In this document: in pieces, positions 49,566-58,241 of the stretch
How positions within the stretch are numbered: position 1 is the first letter of the stretch
Layout: every line of letters starts with the position of its first letter
From: CAYMEK01 sp964389305
Lineage (GTDB): Bacteria > Spirochaetota > Spirochaetia > SZUA-6 > DRHE01
DNA length: 64,000 nucleotides
Direction of reading: 5' to 3'
NCBI GenBank assembly: GCA_964389305.1
Contig: CAYMEK010000020.1
Location: 1 to 64,000 of the forward strand
Position numbers and translations under genes: made by a program
The notes under the pieces: generated by a model
What the model was told of the DNA's origin: nothing
What the model saw: the letters and a program-made list of their open reading frames with translations, nothing else
Database searches by the model: none

Positions 49566-50659
49566 AGGGCCACCTCGCCGTAGCGGAAACTGGCTGCGCA
49601 GGAGCCTTCCGAGGATACCATGCACGGTCCCACCGGATGCTCCGGGGTACAGGCGCCGCCGAACAGCCGACACCCCCGGGGCAGCATCTTGCCCTGCAGC
49701 ACCTCCGCGCAGCCGCAGCCCGGGGGCTCGAGGTTGCGAAGAGGTGGAAGGTCGAGGCGCGCGACGGCGTCTAGACGGGTGTATTCCTCTTTGAGCTTCA
49801 GCCCGCTGCCGGCAATCATCCCCAACCCCCGCCACAGGGCATCCACCGGTTCCAGCAGCCGGCCCATGACCTCCCGGGCTTTGGGATTGCCTTGAGGCCG
49901 GACAGCCCGGGTATAGGCGTTCTGTACCCGCCGCTCGCCCCGCTCGATCTGGCGTAAGGCGGCCAGAATACCCTCGAGGAGGTCGATAGGCTCGAACCCG
50001 GTGATGACCCCGGGCACGCCGCCAGGCCCCTCGAGGAAGCGATAGGGCTGTTCGCCGATGATAACCGAGACGTGTCCGGGCAGCAGGAAAGCATCGAGGT
50101 TGCACTGGGGGCTGGTCAGCAAGGCCTGCAGGGCCGGAGGTACGGTCTTGAAGGCAGTATAGAGGTAAAGGTTGGAGACTCCGGCTTCCAGGGCCCGCAG
50201 AAGCGCTGCGGCGACCGTGGGGATGGTGGTTTCAAAACCGATGGCCAGAAAGACCACGTCCCCCGAGGTCTGCCCGGCCAGGTCGGCAAGCTCGGCGGGT
50301 GAGTAGACGATGCGCACCCGACCGGTACCACGATAGCTCGAGAGACTGCCGCCCGTAGAGCCCGGCACCTTGAGCATATCACCGAAGGAGGCCACCGTGA
50401 TCTCGGGGTTCTCCAGCAGCGAAATAGCGTTGTCGATGTATCCTGTCGGGGTTACACAGACAGGGCAGCCGGGACCGGAGATCAGGGAGATGTTGCCGGG
50501 AAGCAGGGAGTGGATACCGGAGCGCCGGATGGCTACGGTGTGGGTCCCGCAGACCTCCATGATCCGCACGGTGCGGGAAATTCCGGCCGCCGCCCGTTCG
50601 ATTCGCCGTAAAAGCGGCCCGGCCAGCTCACGGCCCTGCAGTGCCTGTTTCAGGGACAA
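49562..50659 (-). CDS. hypD: Hydrogenase maturation factor HypD
   Basis: 365 residues. Conserved cysteines are present in MEVCGTHTVAIRR (near 36), GPGCPVCVTPTGYID (near 85) and the C-terminal cluster PPGCGCAEVLQG, PRGCRLFGGAC and VGPCMVSSEGSC, which bind the [4Fe-4S] cluster. It assembles the Fe(CN)2CO unit with HypC. It overlaps hypE by 4 nt and lies 12 nt after hypC. Confidence 0.95.
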   Translation of the reverse strand: MSLKQALQGRELAGPLLRRIERAAAGISRTVRIMEVCGTHTVAIRRSGIHSLLPGNISLISGPGCPVCVTPTGYIDNAISLLENPEITVASFGDMLKVPGSTGGSLSSYRGTGRVRIVYSPAELADLAGQTSGDVVFLAIGFETTIPTVAAALLRALEAGVSNLYLYTAFKTVPPALQALLTSPQCNLDAFLLPGHVSVIIGEQPYRFLEGPGGVPGVITGFEPIDLLEGILAALRQIERGERRVQNAYTRAVRPQGNPKAREVMGRLLEPVDALWRGLGMIAGSGLKLKEEYTRLDAVARLDLPPLRNLEPPGCGCAEVLQGKMLPRGCRLFGGACTPEHPVGPCMVSSEGSCAASFRYGEVAL

Positions 50660-50671
50660 GACTCCACCCTC

Positions 50672-50911
50672 TCAGGGTGAACGCTTCTGCCGTCCCGCCT
50701 CCTCCACGGCCTGGAACAAATCCAGCCGCTGTTGTGCTTCTTCCAAATCCAGTATCTCGATGGCGTAGCCGGCATGAACTATTACGTAGTCGCCCTCTCC
50801 CGGATTTTCCACCAGGGAGAGGTCCACTTCCGCCTCCAGATCGTCCTGTCTGACGATCCCTCTTCCGTTATCGAATATCTTCACAATCTGCATCGGTACA
50901 GCTAGGCACAT
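50672..50911 (-). CDS. hypC: Hydrogenase maturation chaperone HypC
   Basis: 79 residues, starting MCLAVPMQIVKI, the invariant Met-Cys of HypC that ligands iron. The C-terminal half VDLSLVENPGEGDYVIVHAG and AIEILDLEEAQ is typical. It carries the iron complex to the hydrogenase large subunit. It is 20 nt after hypF and 12 nt before hypD. Confidence 0.95.
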   Translation of the reverse strand: MCLAVPMQIVKIFDNGRGIVRQDDLEAEVDLSLVENPGEGDYVIVHAGYAIEILDLEEAQQRLDLFQAVEEAGRQKRSP

Positions 50912-50931
50912 TGTCTCCTCCGCGATTCAAT

Positions 50932-53295
50932 TTACTCATTTCTGAGAGCGAAATAAACCTGTCCAACCGCGATGCCGCCGTCCCCGGCCGGCACCTCCCG
51001 ATGGGCAAAGGGTTCGAAACCCTCACGCCGCAGGGCGGGAAGAAGCAGCTCGTTGAGCAGGGCATTCTGAAAAACTCCTCCCGACAGGACGATCCTGCCC
51101 ATGCCGCTGCTCGAGCGCAGCCGCCGTGCGCCCTCCAAGGCCGCCCGCGCTATAGCCTTGTGAAACTCCAGGGCGACGGCCTGGATCCGCTCTTCCCTCC
51201 GCCAGTTTTTACCCCTCGATCCGCCCTTCCCGGCAGCCTCGAAGGCCAGCTTGCGGATCAGGCTGGCAGGATCGAGGCGGAAAAAACCTTCCTCGTCTTC
51301 GGCGATTGTGACGGCGTCTTCTGTACCCTCGCCGGTAGACTCGAGAGCTTCCCCATTATAAGCCTGCAGCGCCAGCCCTTCCAAGCGGATCGGTCCCTCC
51401 CCCTCGTAGCTTACCCTGTCCACCAGGCCGAGAAGGGCGGCGGCCGCGTCGAAGATTCGTCCCAGGGAGGAGGTCAGCGGAGCATTGAGCTTCTTGTCCA
51501 TCATCTCGATCAGCGTCTCCAGCTCCTGCTCCGGCAAACCGTGAAAACCGCAGAACAATCCCTCCAGCTCATTGCGGCTCAAGCTCCCGGCCAGCAGGGA
51601 CAGGGCGATGCGAAGCGGCCGTAAAACGGCCGCTTCGGCTCCGGGGAGCGCGAAAGGCCGGAAGCAGCCGAAACGCTGGAAGCCGCTGCGACTGGCCAGG
51701 AGGAACTCGCCCCCCCAGATAGTGCCGTCGCTTCCGTAGCCGGTGCCGTCGAAGGCCAGCCCGATCGCTTCGTCGAGCCGATGCTCGGCCATGACGGACA
51801 GCAGGTGGGCGTGGTGGTGCTGGACCGCTACCTTGAGCGGCGTCTCCTGTTCCCTGGCCCACTGGCTGGAGTGATAGAGCGGGTGAAGGTCGTAGACCAG
51901 CACCTCCGGATCGACTTCGTACAGGGACAGGATCTTGCGGATCTGGCGCTCGAAATCCTCCCGGGTGGTAGGATCGTCCAGGTCTCCGATATAGGGCGCC
52001 AGGTAGATGTCGGATCCCCGTCCAAGGGCCGGAGCGTTTTTCAGATCCGCGCCGACAGCCAGGATAGTGCGCGCGAGCGGCCGGTGGAGGGCAATCAGCC
52101 GGGGAACGTATCCCCGGGAGCGGCGCAGGAAGATCCGGGTCCCGTCTCGCGTATTTCGTTCCACCGAGTCGTCGGTCCGAAACAAGATGCGGCGGTCGTT
52201 GCACAAGAAGAAGTCAGCTACTCCAGCCAGCTTCCTCCTGGCTTCTTCAGGATCGGTGATGATCGGCTGCCCTTTGAGGTTTCCCGAAGTCATTACCAGG
52301 TGCCGGTAGGAAATATCCAGATCCGGATGGTGGAACAGCAGGTAGTGCAGGGGGGTATAGGGAAGCATGATCCCGAGCGTCGACGTATGGGATACAGCCT
52401 CCAGGTGCCGGGGCGCATCCCGTGCCAGTGGAAATATCAGGATCGGGCTGGCCGGCGTGGCCAGGCGTTGAGGCGCCTGTTCATCCAGGCGACAAAGCCG
52501 CCGGGCTTCTTCTTGGTCGGCGACCATCAGAGCGAAGGGTTTGCGTTCCCGCTCCTTGTCCTGGCGCAGGCGTATCATAGCCTGCGGCTTGAGCGGATCC
52601 GCCGCCAGGTGAAAACCACCGATCCCTTGGATTGCGATGATCTTTCCAGCTTCGAGCAGGGCAATGCTCTCCACAACCGGGTCGCCCTCGATCGCGGTGC
52701 CATCTGCCGCGAACAGCTCCAGGGTCGGTCCGCACAGCCAGCAGGAATTGGTCTGGGAGTGGAAGCGGCGATCCTCTGGATTCGTGTATTCCTCGAGGCA
52801 GTCCGGACATTGGGGAAAATCGACCATGGAGGTGGTTTCGCGGTCGAAGGGAGTGTCCTCCACGATCGAATAGCGGGGACCGCATTGGGTACAGGTGATA
52901 AACGGGTACAGGTATCTGCGGTTGTCCGGATCGAGGAGCTCTTTTCTGCAGTCGGCACAGATGGCCAGATCGGGAGGTACGGGCGGAAAGCTGTAGGCCG
53001 TGGTCTGGCTTTCCAGAATACGAAACTCCGTATCCTGCTTCGGGTCGACCTCCGTGCTATGGACCGCTTCGATCGAGGCTGCAGGAGGAAGCATCTGCCG
53101 CAGTAGATCGGGAAATCGTTCCACAGCGTTCCGGCAGCCCTGGATCTCGGCGACGACCTCGGAGCGTTGGTTGCGCACGAATCCGCTCAAGCCAAGGGCG
53201 GCAGCGCAGCGGTAGATTGTGGGTCTGAAACCCACGCCCTGGATGATGCCCCTGAATCTCAGGCGCATCCGCAAAACGTCGTTCGTATTTTCCAT
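50932..53295 (-). CDS. hypF: Carbamoyltransferase HypF
   Basis: 787 residues with all four parts: acylphosphatase domain at about 8-95 (RLRFRGIIQGVGFRPTIYRC), zinc fingers with CADC, CTQC, CPDC and CWLC at about 107-185, a YrdC domain at about 200-380 (IIAIQGIGGFHLAADP), and a Kae1-like domain to the end (VQHHHAHLLSVMAEH, LAFDGTGYGSDGTIWGGEF, VLSGGVFQNALLNE). It makes carbamoyl adenylate and passes it to HypE. The start may be leaderless. It leads the hypFCDE operon; hypA, hypB and hydrogenase genes are not in the window. Confidence 0.96.
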   Translation of the reverse strand: MENTNDVLRMRLRFRGIIQGVGFRPTIYRCAAALGLSGFVRNQRSEVVAEIQGCRNAVERFPDLLRQMLPPAASIEAVHSTEVDPKQDTEFRILESQTTAYSFPPVPPDLAICADCRKELLDPDNRRYLYPFITCTQCGPRYSIVEDTPFDRETTSMVDFPQCPDCLEEYTNPEDRRFHSQTNSCWLCGPTLELFAADGTAIEGDPVVESIALLEAGKIIAIQGIGGFHLAADPLKPQAMIRLRQDKERERKPFALMVADQEEARRLCRLDEQAPQRLATPASPILIFPLARDAPRHLEAVSHTSTLGIMLPYTPLHYLLFHHPDLDISYRHLVMTSGNLKGQPIITDPEEARRKLAGVADFFLCNDRRILFRTDDSVERNTRDGTRIFLRRSRGYVPRLIALHRPLARTILAVGADLKNAPALGRGSDIYLAPYIGDLDDPTTREDFERQIRKILSLYEVDPEVLVYDLHPLYHSSQWAREQETPLKVAVQHHHAHLLSVMAEHRLDEAIGLAFDGTGYGSDGTIWGGEFLLASRSGFQRFGCFRPFALPGAEAAVLRPLRIALSLLAGSLSRNELEGLFCGFHGLPEQELETLIEMMDKKLNAPLTSSLGRIFDAAAALLGLVDRVSYEGEGPIRLEGLALQAYNGEALESTGEGTEDAVTIAEDEEGFFRLDPASLIRKLAFEAAGKGGSRGKNWRREERIQAVALEFHKAIARAALEGARRLRSSSGMGRIVLSGGVFQNALLNELLLPALRREGFEPFAHREVPAGDGGIAVGQVYFALRNE

Positions 53296-53303
53296 CTAAG
53301 GGA

Positions 53304-53333
53304 TTCATAGCATTTTGATAAGAAATGAATCAA
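53304..53333 (-). promoter_or_regulatory. Possible promoter of the hyp operon
   Basis: Minus-strand TTGATT (53328-53333), 18-nt spacer and TATGAA (53304-53309). The predicted start is close to the hypF ATG at 53295, and no Shine-Dalgarno sequence is seen. Weak. Confidence 0.35.
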
Positions 53334-53449
53334 GGCCCGGTGGTCGTCAGGCCATGGGGGTAGTCAGAAAGGCAGGCCCGGGGCGGTCTTCGGCACAGGC
53401 ACCGCCGAGGCGCTTCTCGTGGCCGGCGTTCCGGCTCACCTCCGTGTCC

Positions 53450-53478
53450 TTGACGAAGCACGGCACGGTAGGTACATT
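53450..53478 (+). promoter_or_regulatory. Sigma-70 type promoter before the UPRTase-like gene
   Basis: TTGACG at 53450-53455, 17-nt spacer, TACATT at 53473-53478. GAGGAG then lies eight nt before the ATG at 53507. Confidence 0.55.
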
Positions 53479-53506
53479 TGGATAGCCTAAAGAGGAGTCC
53501 CCGTCA

Positions 53507-54568
53507 ATGAAGAATATTGTTTTGCACGCTTCCGATCTCGACGGCTATCTCTCCGAGAAGGACAAGAGCATCATCGCGGCCATGGACTCGAAGTACGCCG
53601 AGGCCATGGAGCTGTTCCCCCGTCTGGCGGAGAAAGCCGATGTCGAAGAGAGACAGACAGCTAGGGAGCAGCTCATTGCCCTGTACAACGAGATGGGCGT
53701 CCAGATGCAGGAAATCACCCGCAGCGAGCCCAATATCCACGTGTATTCGTTCGAGACCCCCCGGGCCGCTCACGGGGAAGCCTCACGGCTGATCGCCAAG
53801 CTCCGCGACATGAGCACCGAGACCCCGGAGTTTGTCTACTATATCCAAAGGGCTTACGAGCTGCTGTTCAACCTGGCTTTCTCCGGTTCGATCCCTGAAA
53901 AAAAGAACTACATCTTCGTAGACACCCCGGTAAGTGTTCCTCTGCAAAACTACGCCGTCCATAAGATCCCCGATATCGACGAGCAGGTGGGAAACAGCGT
54001 GATGTGCGTTATGCTGCGAGCCGCCTTGCTGCCCTCCATGATCGTGTCCAAGGAGATCCAGGAATACTCCTCGAATGACTACGTCACTCCGTTTGCTCTG
54101 TTTCGCATCGCCCGTGACGAGACCAAACAGGAGCACAACATGGCCTACATCCTCGATCTGGAGCGTTCCTTCTTCGACCTGGAGCTTCTGGACGGCAAGG
54201 ATTTGTTTTTTGCCGACCCGATGAACGCAACGGGAGGCAGCCTGGTCACCATAGTGAAATATCTGCTCGACCAGGGGATCAAGCCCCGTTCCATCAAGTT
54301 TCTGAACGTAATCTCCGTGCTCAAGGGGTCACTTCGGATCGTCAGGGCGATCGAAAACTCGCAGATATACACCCTATGGATGGACCCGAGCCTGAACAAG
54401 CTGGCCTACATCATGCCGGGTTTGGGTGACGCGGGCGACCGCATCAACGGACCTGACCTGTCAGAGCGGCCGCGCAATATCATCCAGCTTATCGCCGACT
54501 ACGGCTTGAGCATTACCTCCCTCTACCGTGCTCAGTTGCGGAAGATCGAAGAAACCGTACTGGGATAG
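53507..54568 (+). CDS. upp: Uracil phosphoribosyltransferase-like protein with N-terminal extension
   Basis: 353 residues, far longer than Upp (about 208). The C-terminal 220 residues follow the UPRTase order: VMLRAALLPSMIV (substrate side), then FADPMNATGGSLVTIVKYLL, which replaces DPMLATGGS of the PRPP loop, and AYIMPGLGDAGDRINGPD, the uracil-binding hallmark GLGDAGDR. The first 110 residues are helical and charged (MDSKYAEAMELFPRLAEKAD) and unlike any domain I recognise. It may salvage uracil or be a regulatory homologue. A membrane protein gene follows 9 nt later. Confidence 0.78.
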   Translation: MKNIVLHASDLDGYLSEKDKSIIAAMDSKYAEAMELFPRLAEKADVEERQTAREQLIALYNEMGVQMQEITRSEPNIHVYSFETPRAAHGEASRLIAKLRDMSTETPEFVYYIQRAYELLFNLAFSGSIPEKKNYIFVDTPVSVPLQNYAVHKIPDIDEQVGNSVMCVMLRAALLPSMIVSKEIQEYSSNDYVTPFALFRIARDETKQEHNMAYILDLERSFFDLELLDGKDLFFADPMNATGGSLVTIVKYLLDQGIKPRSIKFLNVISVLKGSLRIVRAIENSQIYTLWMDPSLNKLAYIMPGLGDAGDRINGPDLSERPRNIIQLIADYGLSITSLYRAQLRKIEETVLG

Positions 54569-54577
54569 AGCCTGGCC

Positions 54578-55213
54578 ATGACGCTGTTCGCTATTCTGGG
54601 CATCCCCTGTTTCACGGTCTTCATCGCCTCGGTAGTTGTTCCTCAGGCGGCTTCGCAGCGCCGAGCCGGATACCTTCCGCGGGGCGCTCTGGCGCTCCTG
54701 TTCCTAAAAGGGTTCTTATTCGCCGTCCCCGGTCTTATCATTATCCTGCTGTTGAGGCGCTTCGTGCCCTTCTCGTACCGGTTCTTCCCGCTGTATCTAT
54801 ATTACCTACTGGTGGAACAGCTTGTTCCTCTGGCTGCTCTGGCGGCTGCGTACTTCCTGGCCTACTCCCAGAGGAGCTTTCGGGAGCTGCTGCTCTTCGG
54901 CGGCGGTTTTTTCACCCTGCTGGGGCTTGCCGAAATCTTCTACCACTACGGTCAGCACGATCCCTACTTTCTGTTTATCCTTCCGGCCGTGCGAATGGCG
55001 ATACTACTGTTCCTGCCGATCTTCTATCTGCGTTTCCAGGAATGGTACGGAGTAGTACGGGCACTGTTTCTGGCTCTGCTGGTGATGCTGCCCGTTCTGG
55101 GCGCAGCGATCTCCTATCTGTACATGCGCTTCTATTACGTTTGGGCCGTATTGATCGCCGCCTTCCTATTTCTCGGATCCCTGGTGTATTTGGCGCTGGA
55201 GAGAGAATACTAG
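54578..55213 (+). CDS. Integral membrane protein, about six helices
   Basis: 211 residues of mostly hydrophobic segments separated by short Arg-containing loops, ending YLALEREY. Hydrophobic stretches lie near 3-22, 40-60, 70-98, 105-125, 135-160 and 165-205. No transport or enzyme motif is visible. It starts 9 nt after the UPRTase-like gene, so the two are likely one transcript. A role as uracil permease is not supported, because it is only half the length and lacks those motifs. Confidence 0.7.
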   Translation: MTLFAILGIPCFTVFIASVVVPQAASQRRAGYLPRGALALLFLKGFLFAVPGLIIILLLRRFVPFSYRFFPLYLYYLLVEQLVPLAALAAAYFLAYSQRSFRELLLFGGGFFTLLGLAEIFYHYGQHDPYFLFILPAVRMAILLFLPIFYLRFQEWYGVVRALFLALLVMLPVLGAAISYLYMRFYYVWAVLIAAFLFLGSLVYLALEREY

Positions 55214-55228
55214 AAAAGGCTGTTCGGC

Positions 55229-55819
55229 CTATCCCCTGGAGAGCAAACCCCGACCCAGAATGCCCAGGACAGTGTCGAGATCAAGGGTATATTGCGGCTT
55301 ATTTTTTTTCTGAAAGCGGCTCGGATCGTGGGAGAGAAGCTGTACGATCGCGCTATAGACTACGAGTGCGGCTTTGCCGGGATCCAGGTCCTGCCGGAAA
55401 ACCCCTTCATCCTGGCCTTGTTCTACGATCGCGCGGATTGTCTCCACCCCTTCGGCAAACAGGTCTTTGGAGCTGCGCGACTTCAACCAGCGTGGCATGA
55501 GGTCGTTGCCGGGGGTGTACAGGTCCTTGAACAATGGATAGGTTTCGAGGAACCAGGCATACGTCCGCACAAAGATGTCCAATTTCTCCATGCCGCTGCT
55601 CGCGCTTCTGCTTCGCCGGTTGTACTCGTACTGGAATTCGTTGTAGGTAGCGAGCATCACAGCATTAAACAACTGTTCCTTGTTCTTGAAGTAGTTATAA
55701 AATGTAGGTTTCGAGATACCGATTTCGGCGATCAGGTGAGACAGAGAAGCTCTACGATACCAGTACCTGTGAAAATATTCCCTCGCTTTTTCGATGGTTC
55801 GTTCTTTCTTCTCTTCCAT
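55229..55819 (-). CDS. TetR-family transcriptional regulator
   Basis: 196 residues. Residues about 5-52 form the TetR helix-turn-helix (ASLSHLIAEIGISKPTFYNY with FKNKEQLFNAVM). The remaining 140 residues are an all-helical ligand domain with no clear match. It has a good promoter of its own (55840-55868). Its target may be itself or neighbouring genes; no divergent partner is obvious. Confidence 0.88.
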   Translation of the reverse strand: MEEKKERTIEKAREYFHRYWYRRASLSHLIAEIGISKPTFYNYFKNKEQLFNAVMLATYNEFQYEYNRRSRSASSGMEKLDIFVRTYAWFLETYPLFKDLYTPGNDLMPRWLKSRSSKDLFAEGVETIRAIVEQGQDEGVFRQDLDPGKAALVVYSAIVQLLSHDPSRFQKKNKPQYTLDLDTVLGILGRGLLSRG

Positions 55820-55839
55820 CGGGCCACCCCCTAAATCCC

Positions 55840-55868
55840 AATGTAAGAAGCATTAACCTGTTTTGCAA
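55840..55868 (-). promoter_or_regulatory. Promoter of the tetR-like gene
   Basis: Minus-strand TTGCAA (55863-55868), 17-nt spacer, TACATT (55840-55845), about 20 nt before the ATG. Confidence 0.5.
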
Positions 55869-55965
55869 CAATACGCAGAAACCCATCGCTTTCGGCGGCA
55901 CACTCTCCAACCCCACTCGGGGGGCTCAGAACCTTATTGAGCCAGATCAGGCTCATCTTGTATCC

Positions 55966-56937
55966 TCAAGCCCGCTCGGCGCTGCCCAAAACCTCCCTGT
56001 TTTTACGAATAATCATCTGGATGAGCTCTTCCCGCGCCGGTCCCAGGTATTTGCGGGGATCGAAATTGGTTGGCTCTTCGGCCAGCATCTTGCGTACGAT
56101 TGCCGTCACAACCAGACGCCCGTCGGAGTCTATGTTGATCTTGCAGACCGCGGATCTCGCAGCCCGCCGCAGTTGATCTTCGGAAACGCCCACCGCTCCT
56201 TCGAGTTTGCCTCCGTATTTGTTGATCAGCTCCACGTAGGCCGGCAGCACGGAGGAGGCGCCGTGCAGTACGATGGGAAAGCCGGGTATGCGCTTCTCGA
56301 CTTCCTCCAGAATATCGAAACGTAAAGGAGGAGGCGATTCGCCCGGTTTCACCTTGAACTTGTAGGCGCCGTGCGAGGTCCCGATCGAGATAGCCAGGCT
56401 GTCGACACCGGTTTTCTTGACGAAATCCTCCACGTCTGCGGGATTCGTATAATGACTGGCGGCATGGGCGACCTCGTCTTCGATTCCCGCCAGCACCCCT
56501 AGCTCTCCCTCTACTGACACATCGTACTCATGGGCGTATTTCACAACTTTGCCGGTTAGCGCCACGTTCTCCTCGTAGCTCAGAGCCGACCCGTCGATCA
56601 TCACCGAAGAAAATCCGCTCTCTATGCAGGATACACACAGATCATAGCTGTCTCCGTGGTCCAGATGCAGTGCGACCGGAATCGGATGCTCCGAGGTACG
56701 GACGATTTCCATGGCTCCTTCGGCCAGGTAGCGCAGGAGTGTTTGATCGGCGTACTTGCGGGCTCCCTTCGAAATCTGCAGGATCAGAGGAGAACGGCTC
56801 TGCAGGCAGCCGTTGATGATAGCCTGGAGCTGCTCGAGGTTGTTGAAGTTGTAGGCCGGCACCGCGTATCCACCCTGCATGGCTTTCTTGAACATCTCTT
56901 TCGTGTTGGACAGGCCGATATGCTTGTAATGGGTCAT
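55966..56937 (-). CDS. fba: Class II fructose-bisphosphate aldolase
   Basis: 323 residues with zinc and phosphate motifs of the class II family: VALHLDHGDSYD (His ligand) near 82, VEGELGVLAGIEDEV near 136-150, SIGTSHGAYKF (His ligand) near 177-187 and VLHGASS (His) near 212. It cleaves fructose 1,6-bisphosphate in glycolysis and runs the reverse in gluconeogenesis. GGGAGG precedes the ATG. The weak palindrome at 55937-55952 may mark the transcript end. Confidence 0.93.
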   Translation of the reverse strand: MTHYKHIGLSNTKEMFKKAMQGGYAVPAYNFNNLEQLQAIINGCLQSRSPLILQISKGARKYADQTLLRYLAEGAMEIVRTSEHPIPVALHLDHGDSYDLCVSCIESGFSSVMIDGSALSYEENVALTGKVVKYAHEYDVSVEGELGVLAGIEDEVAHAASHYTNPADVEDFVKKTGVDSLAISIGTSHGAYKFKVKPGESPPPLRFDILEEVEKRIPGFPIVLHGASSVLPAYVELINKYGGKLEGAVGVSEDQLRRAARSAVCKINIDSDGRLVVTAIVRKMLAEEPTNFDPRKYLGPAREELIQMIIRKNREVLGSAERA

Positions 56938-57011
56938 GTTTCCTCCCGAGTCCTTACTGAAAGCGCAGCCTCAGTCGCACCCGGCGAGACGCCGCCGGAT
57001 AACTGCACGAT

Positions 57012-57040
57012 ACTATGCTTGTATTGCCCTCCGCTGTCAA
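57012..57040 (-). promoter_or_regulatory. Promoter of the aldolase gene
   Basis: Minus-strand TTGACA (57035-57040), 17-nt spacer, CATAGT (57012-57017). The roughly 68-nt leader contains a GC-rich hairpin, CCGGCG (56981-56986) with CGCCGG (56993-56998), of unknown purpose. Confidence 0.5.
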
Positions 57041-57070
57041 GCCTTGCGCGCTCCCCCGGTCTCGACCTTT

Positions 57071-57136
57071 CTCCATCCGGTGGCTCCATCCGGCGGCAGT
57101 GCTGCGCTGGCCTTGCTGCTCCGGCCTTGCTGCTCC
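57071..57136 (+). repeat. Short tandem duplications upstream of a lipoprotein gene
   Basis: CTCCATCCGG occurs at 57071-57080 and 57084-57093 (13-nt period), and GGCCTTGCTGCTCC is duplicated head to tail at 57109-57122 and 57123-57136. They lie in the fba to lipoprotein intergenic region, and no longer array is present. Confidence 0.75.
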
Positions 57137-57200
57137 GGCTGGAAGGGCGGCTGGTCAGAGAGGTGTTGACGAAGACGATTCGCGCAGGTAGCCTGAGTGA

Positions 57201-58241
57201 GTGTTTCGAGCAAGGCGGGTCGTTTTTCTGTATGTAGCGGCAGCGGCGCTGACCGCTTGCAGCCCCGCTCCCCGTTTCCTTTTTTACCTCGATCCGTACA
57301 GTGCTGAGCTGCTGGAAGCAAGGGGGCTGGGCAGGAGTGCGATCCAGAAAATTTTCCCGGAAGGAATCGAGCCGCGGCTGGAAATCGCATCCACGGCCAA
57401 ACTCTCCGATCCGGATCGAAACGGACGAAGCCCTTCTGCCCAACCAGGGGCTGCGGACAGCGAGTCCTTCGAGCGCCTGGCTGAAAGCATTGCACGCCTC
57501 CGGCCTCGCTGGGTCTACCTCAGCGCCGCTCATTCCTTCACCGGCTCCCGGCTGGCTTCCAGTTTCCCGGATACTCTTTTTATACGGGATGGCTTCACCG
57601 GCGGTCCTGCCTGGGGCACGACCGAAGGACAGAACAACCAGCTTCGTGTTGTCTATCAATGGGAGTCGGCCTTCCGTGAAGCGGGTGAAGCCCTGGGGAG
57701 ACTGGTGGCTCTGCCCCGTTTTCAGGAGCGTATCGGGGAGCCGGTCCAGGATACCCGGCCTTTAAGAGTGGGAATCCTGGTAGCCGAGAGCAACGATAGG
57801 GTCGAAAGCGAGATCGATGAGTTCCGCGCCGGGTTTATTCGCTTCGCCGACCCGGACCTGCTGGACAGGAAGGACATCGGCAGTCTCACCGACCGCGTCA
57901 ATGCCAGGCGCCTGCTGGACAGGATGAAAGAGGAGGGTACAGCAGTTTTCCTGCTCAAGACGTACACCCTGACCGGATTCTGTCTCGAATATCTGCAGAA
58001 AGAAGGAGGAGTGGCGATCGTGGACAGCGAGCTGGCCTACCGCGTATACCCGGAAGCGGTACTGCTTGTGCTCGAAGAGGATTTCCAGCAGGCGATCCGG
58101 AACGTGCTCGAGCATACTGTTTCTTCCTCGGGCAGCCGATCTTCGGCAGAAACAGTGGTAACAGCCCCGGTCCGGCTGATCTGGAGCGGATCGTACGCGT
58201 CCCTGGTCGGAGAGCTTTTGGGAAACGAGGAACCGAATTGA
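57201..58241 (+). CDS. Putative lipoprotein, periplasmic-binding-protein-like
   Basis: 346 residues starting at GTG 57201. The N-terminus has a lipobox TACS with Cys20 (AAALTAC). The mature part includes LFYLDPYSAELLEARGLGR, a strand-helix repeat FIRDGFTGGPAW, and LRVGILVAESNDRVESEIDE near 188-207 as in the second domain of BMP- or LacI-type binding proteins. No family is firmly recognised. The stop overlaps the lipA start (TTGA), so it is coupled to lipoyl synthase, with no functional logic visible. Confidence 0.65.
   Translation: MFRARRVVFLYVAAAALTACSPAPRFLFYLDPYSAELLEARGLGRSAIQKIFPEGIEPRLEIASTAKLSDPDRNGRSPSAQPGAADSESFERLAESIARLRPRWVYLSAAHSFTGSRLASSFPDTLFIRDGFTGGPAWGTTEGQNNQLRVVYQWESAFREAGEALGRLVALPRFQERIGEPVQDTRPLRVGILVAESNDRVESEIDEFRAGFIRFADPDLLDRKDIGSLTDRVNARRLLDRMKEEGTAVFLLKTYTLTGFCLEYLQKEGGVAIVDSELAYRVYPEAVLLVLEEDFQQAIRNVLEHTVSSSGSRSSAETVVTAPVRLIWSGSYASLVGELLGNEEPN

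Noticed and set aside
49566..50105. Extended hypE reading frame of 535 codons
   Set aside because: The extra part lies inside hypD in another frame. HypE length and motifs fit a start at 49565.
51781..53106. Plus-strand open frame of 441 codons across hypF
   Set aside because: It is antisense to hypF, with no ribosome site or known domain.
53315..53333. FNR-like box TTGAT-N9-ATCAA before hypF
   Set aside because: FNR sites have a four-base gap. Nine bases would not place the half-sites on one face for the dimer.
55937..55952. Imperfect palindrome GAGCC...GGCTC after the aldolase gene as a terminator
   Set aside because: The stem is short and no T-tract follows in the direction of transcription. 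It may still be an operator or transcript-end mark.
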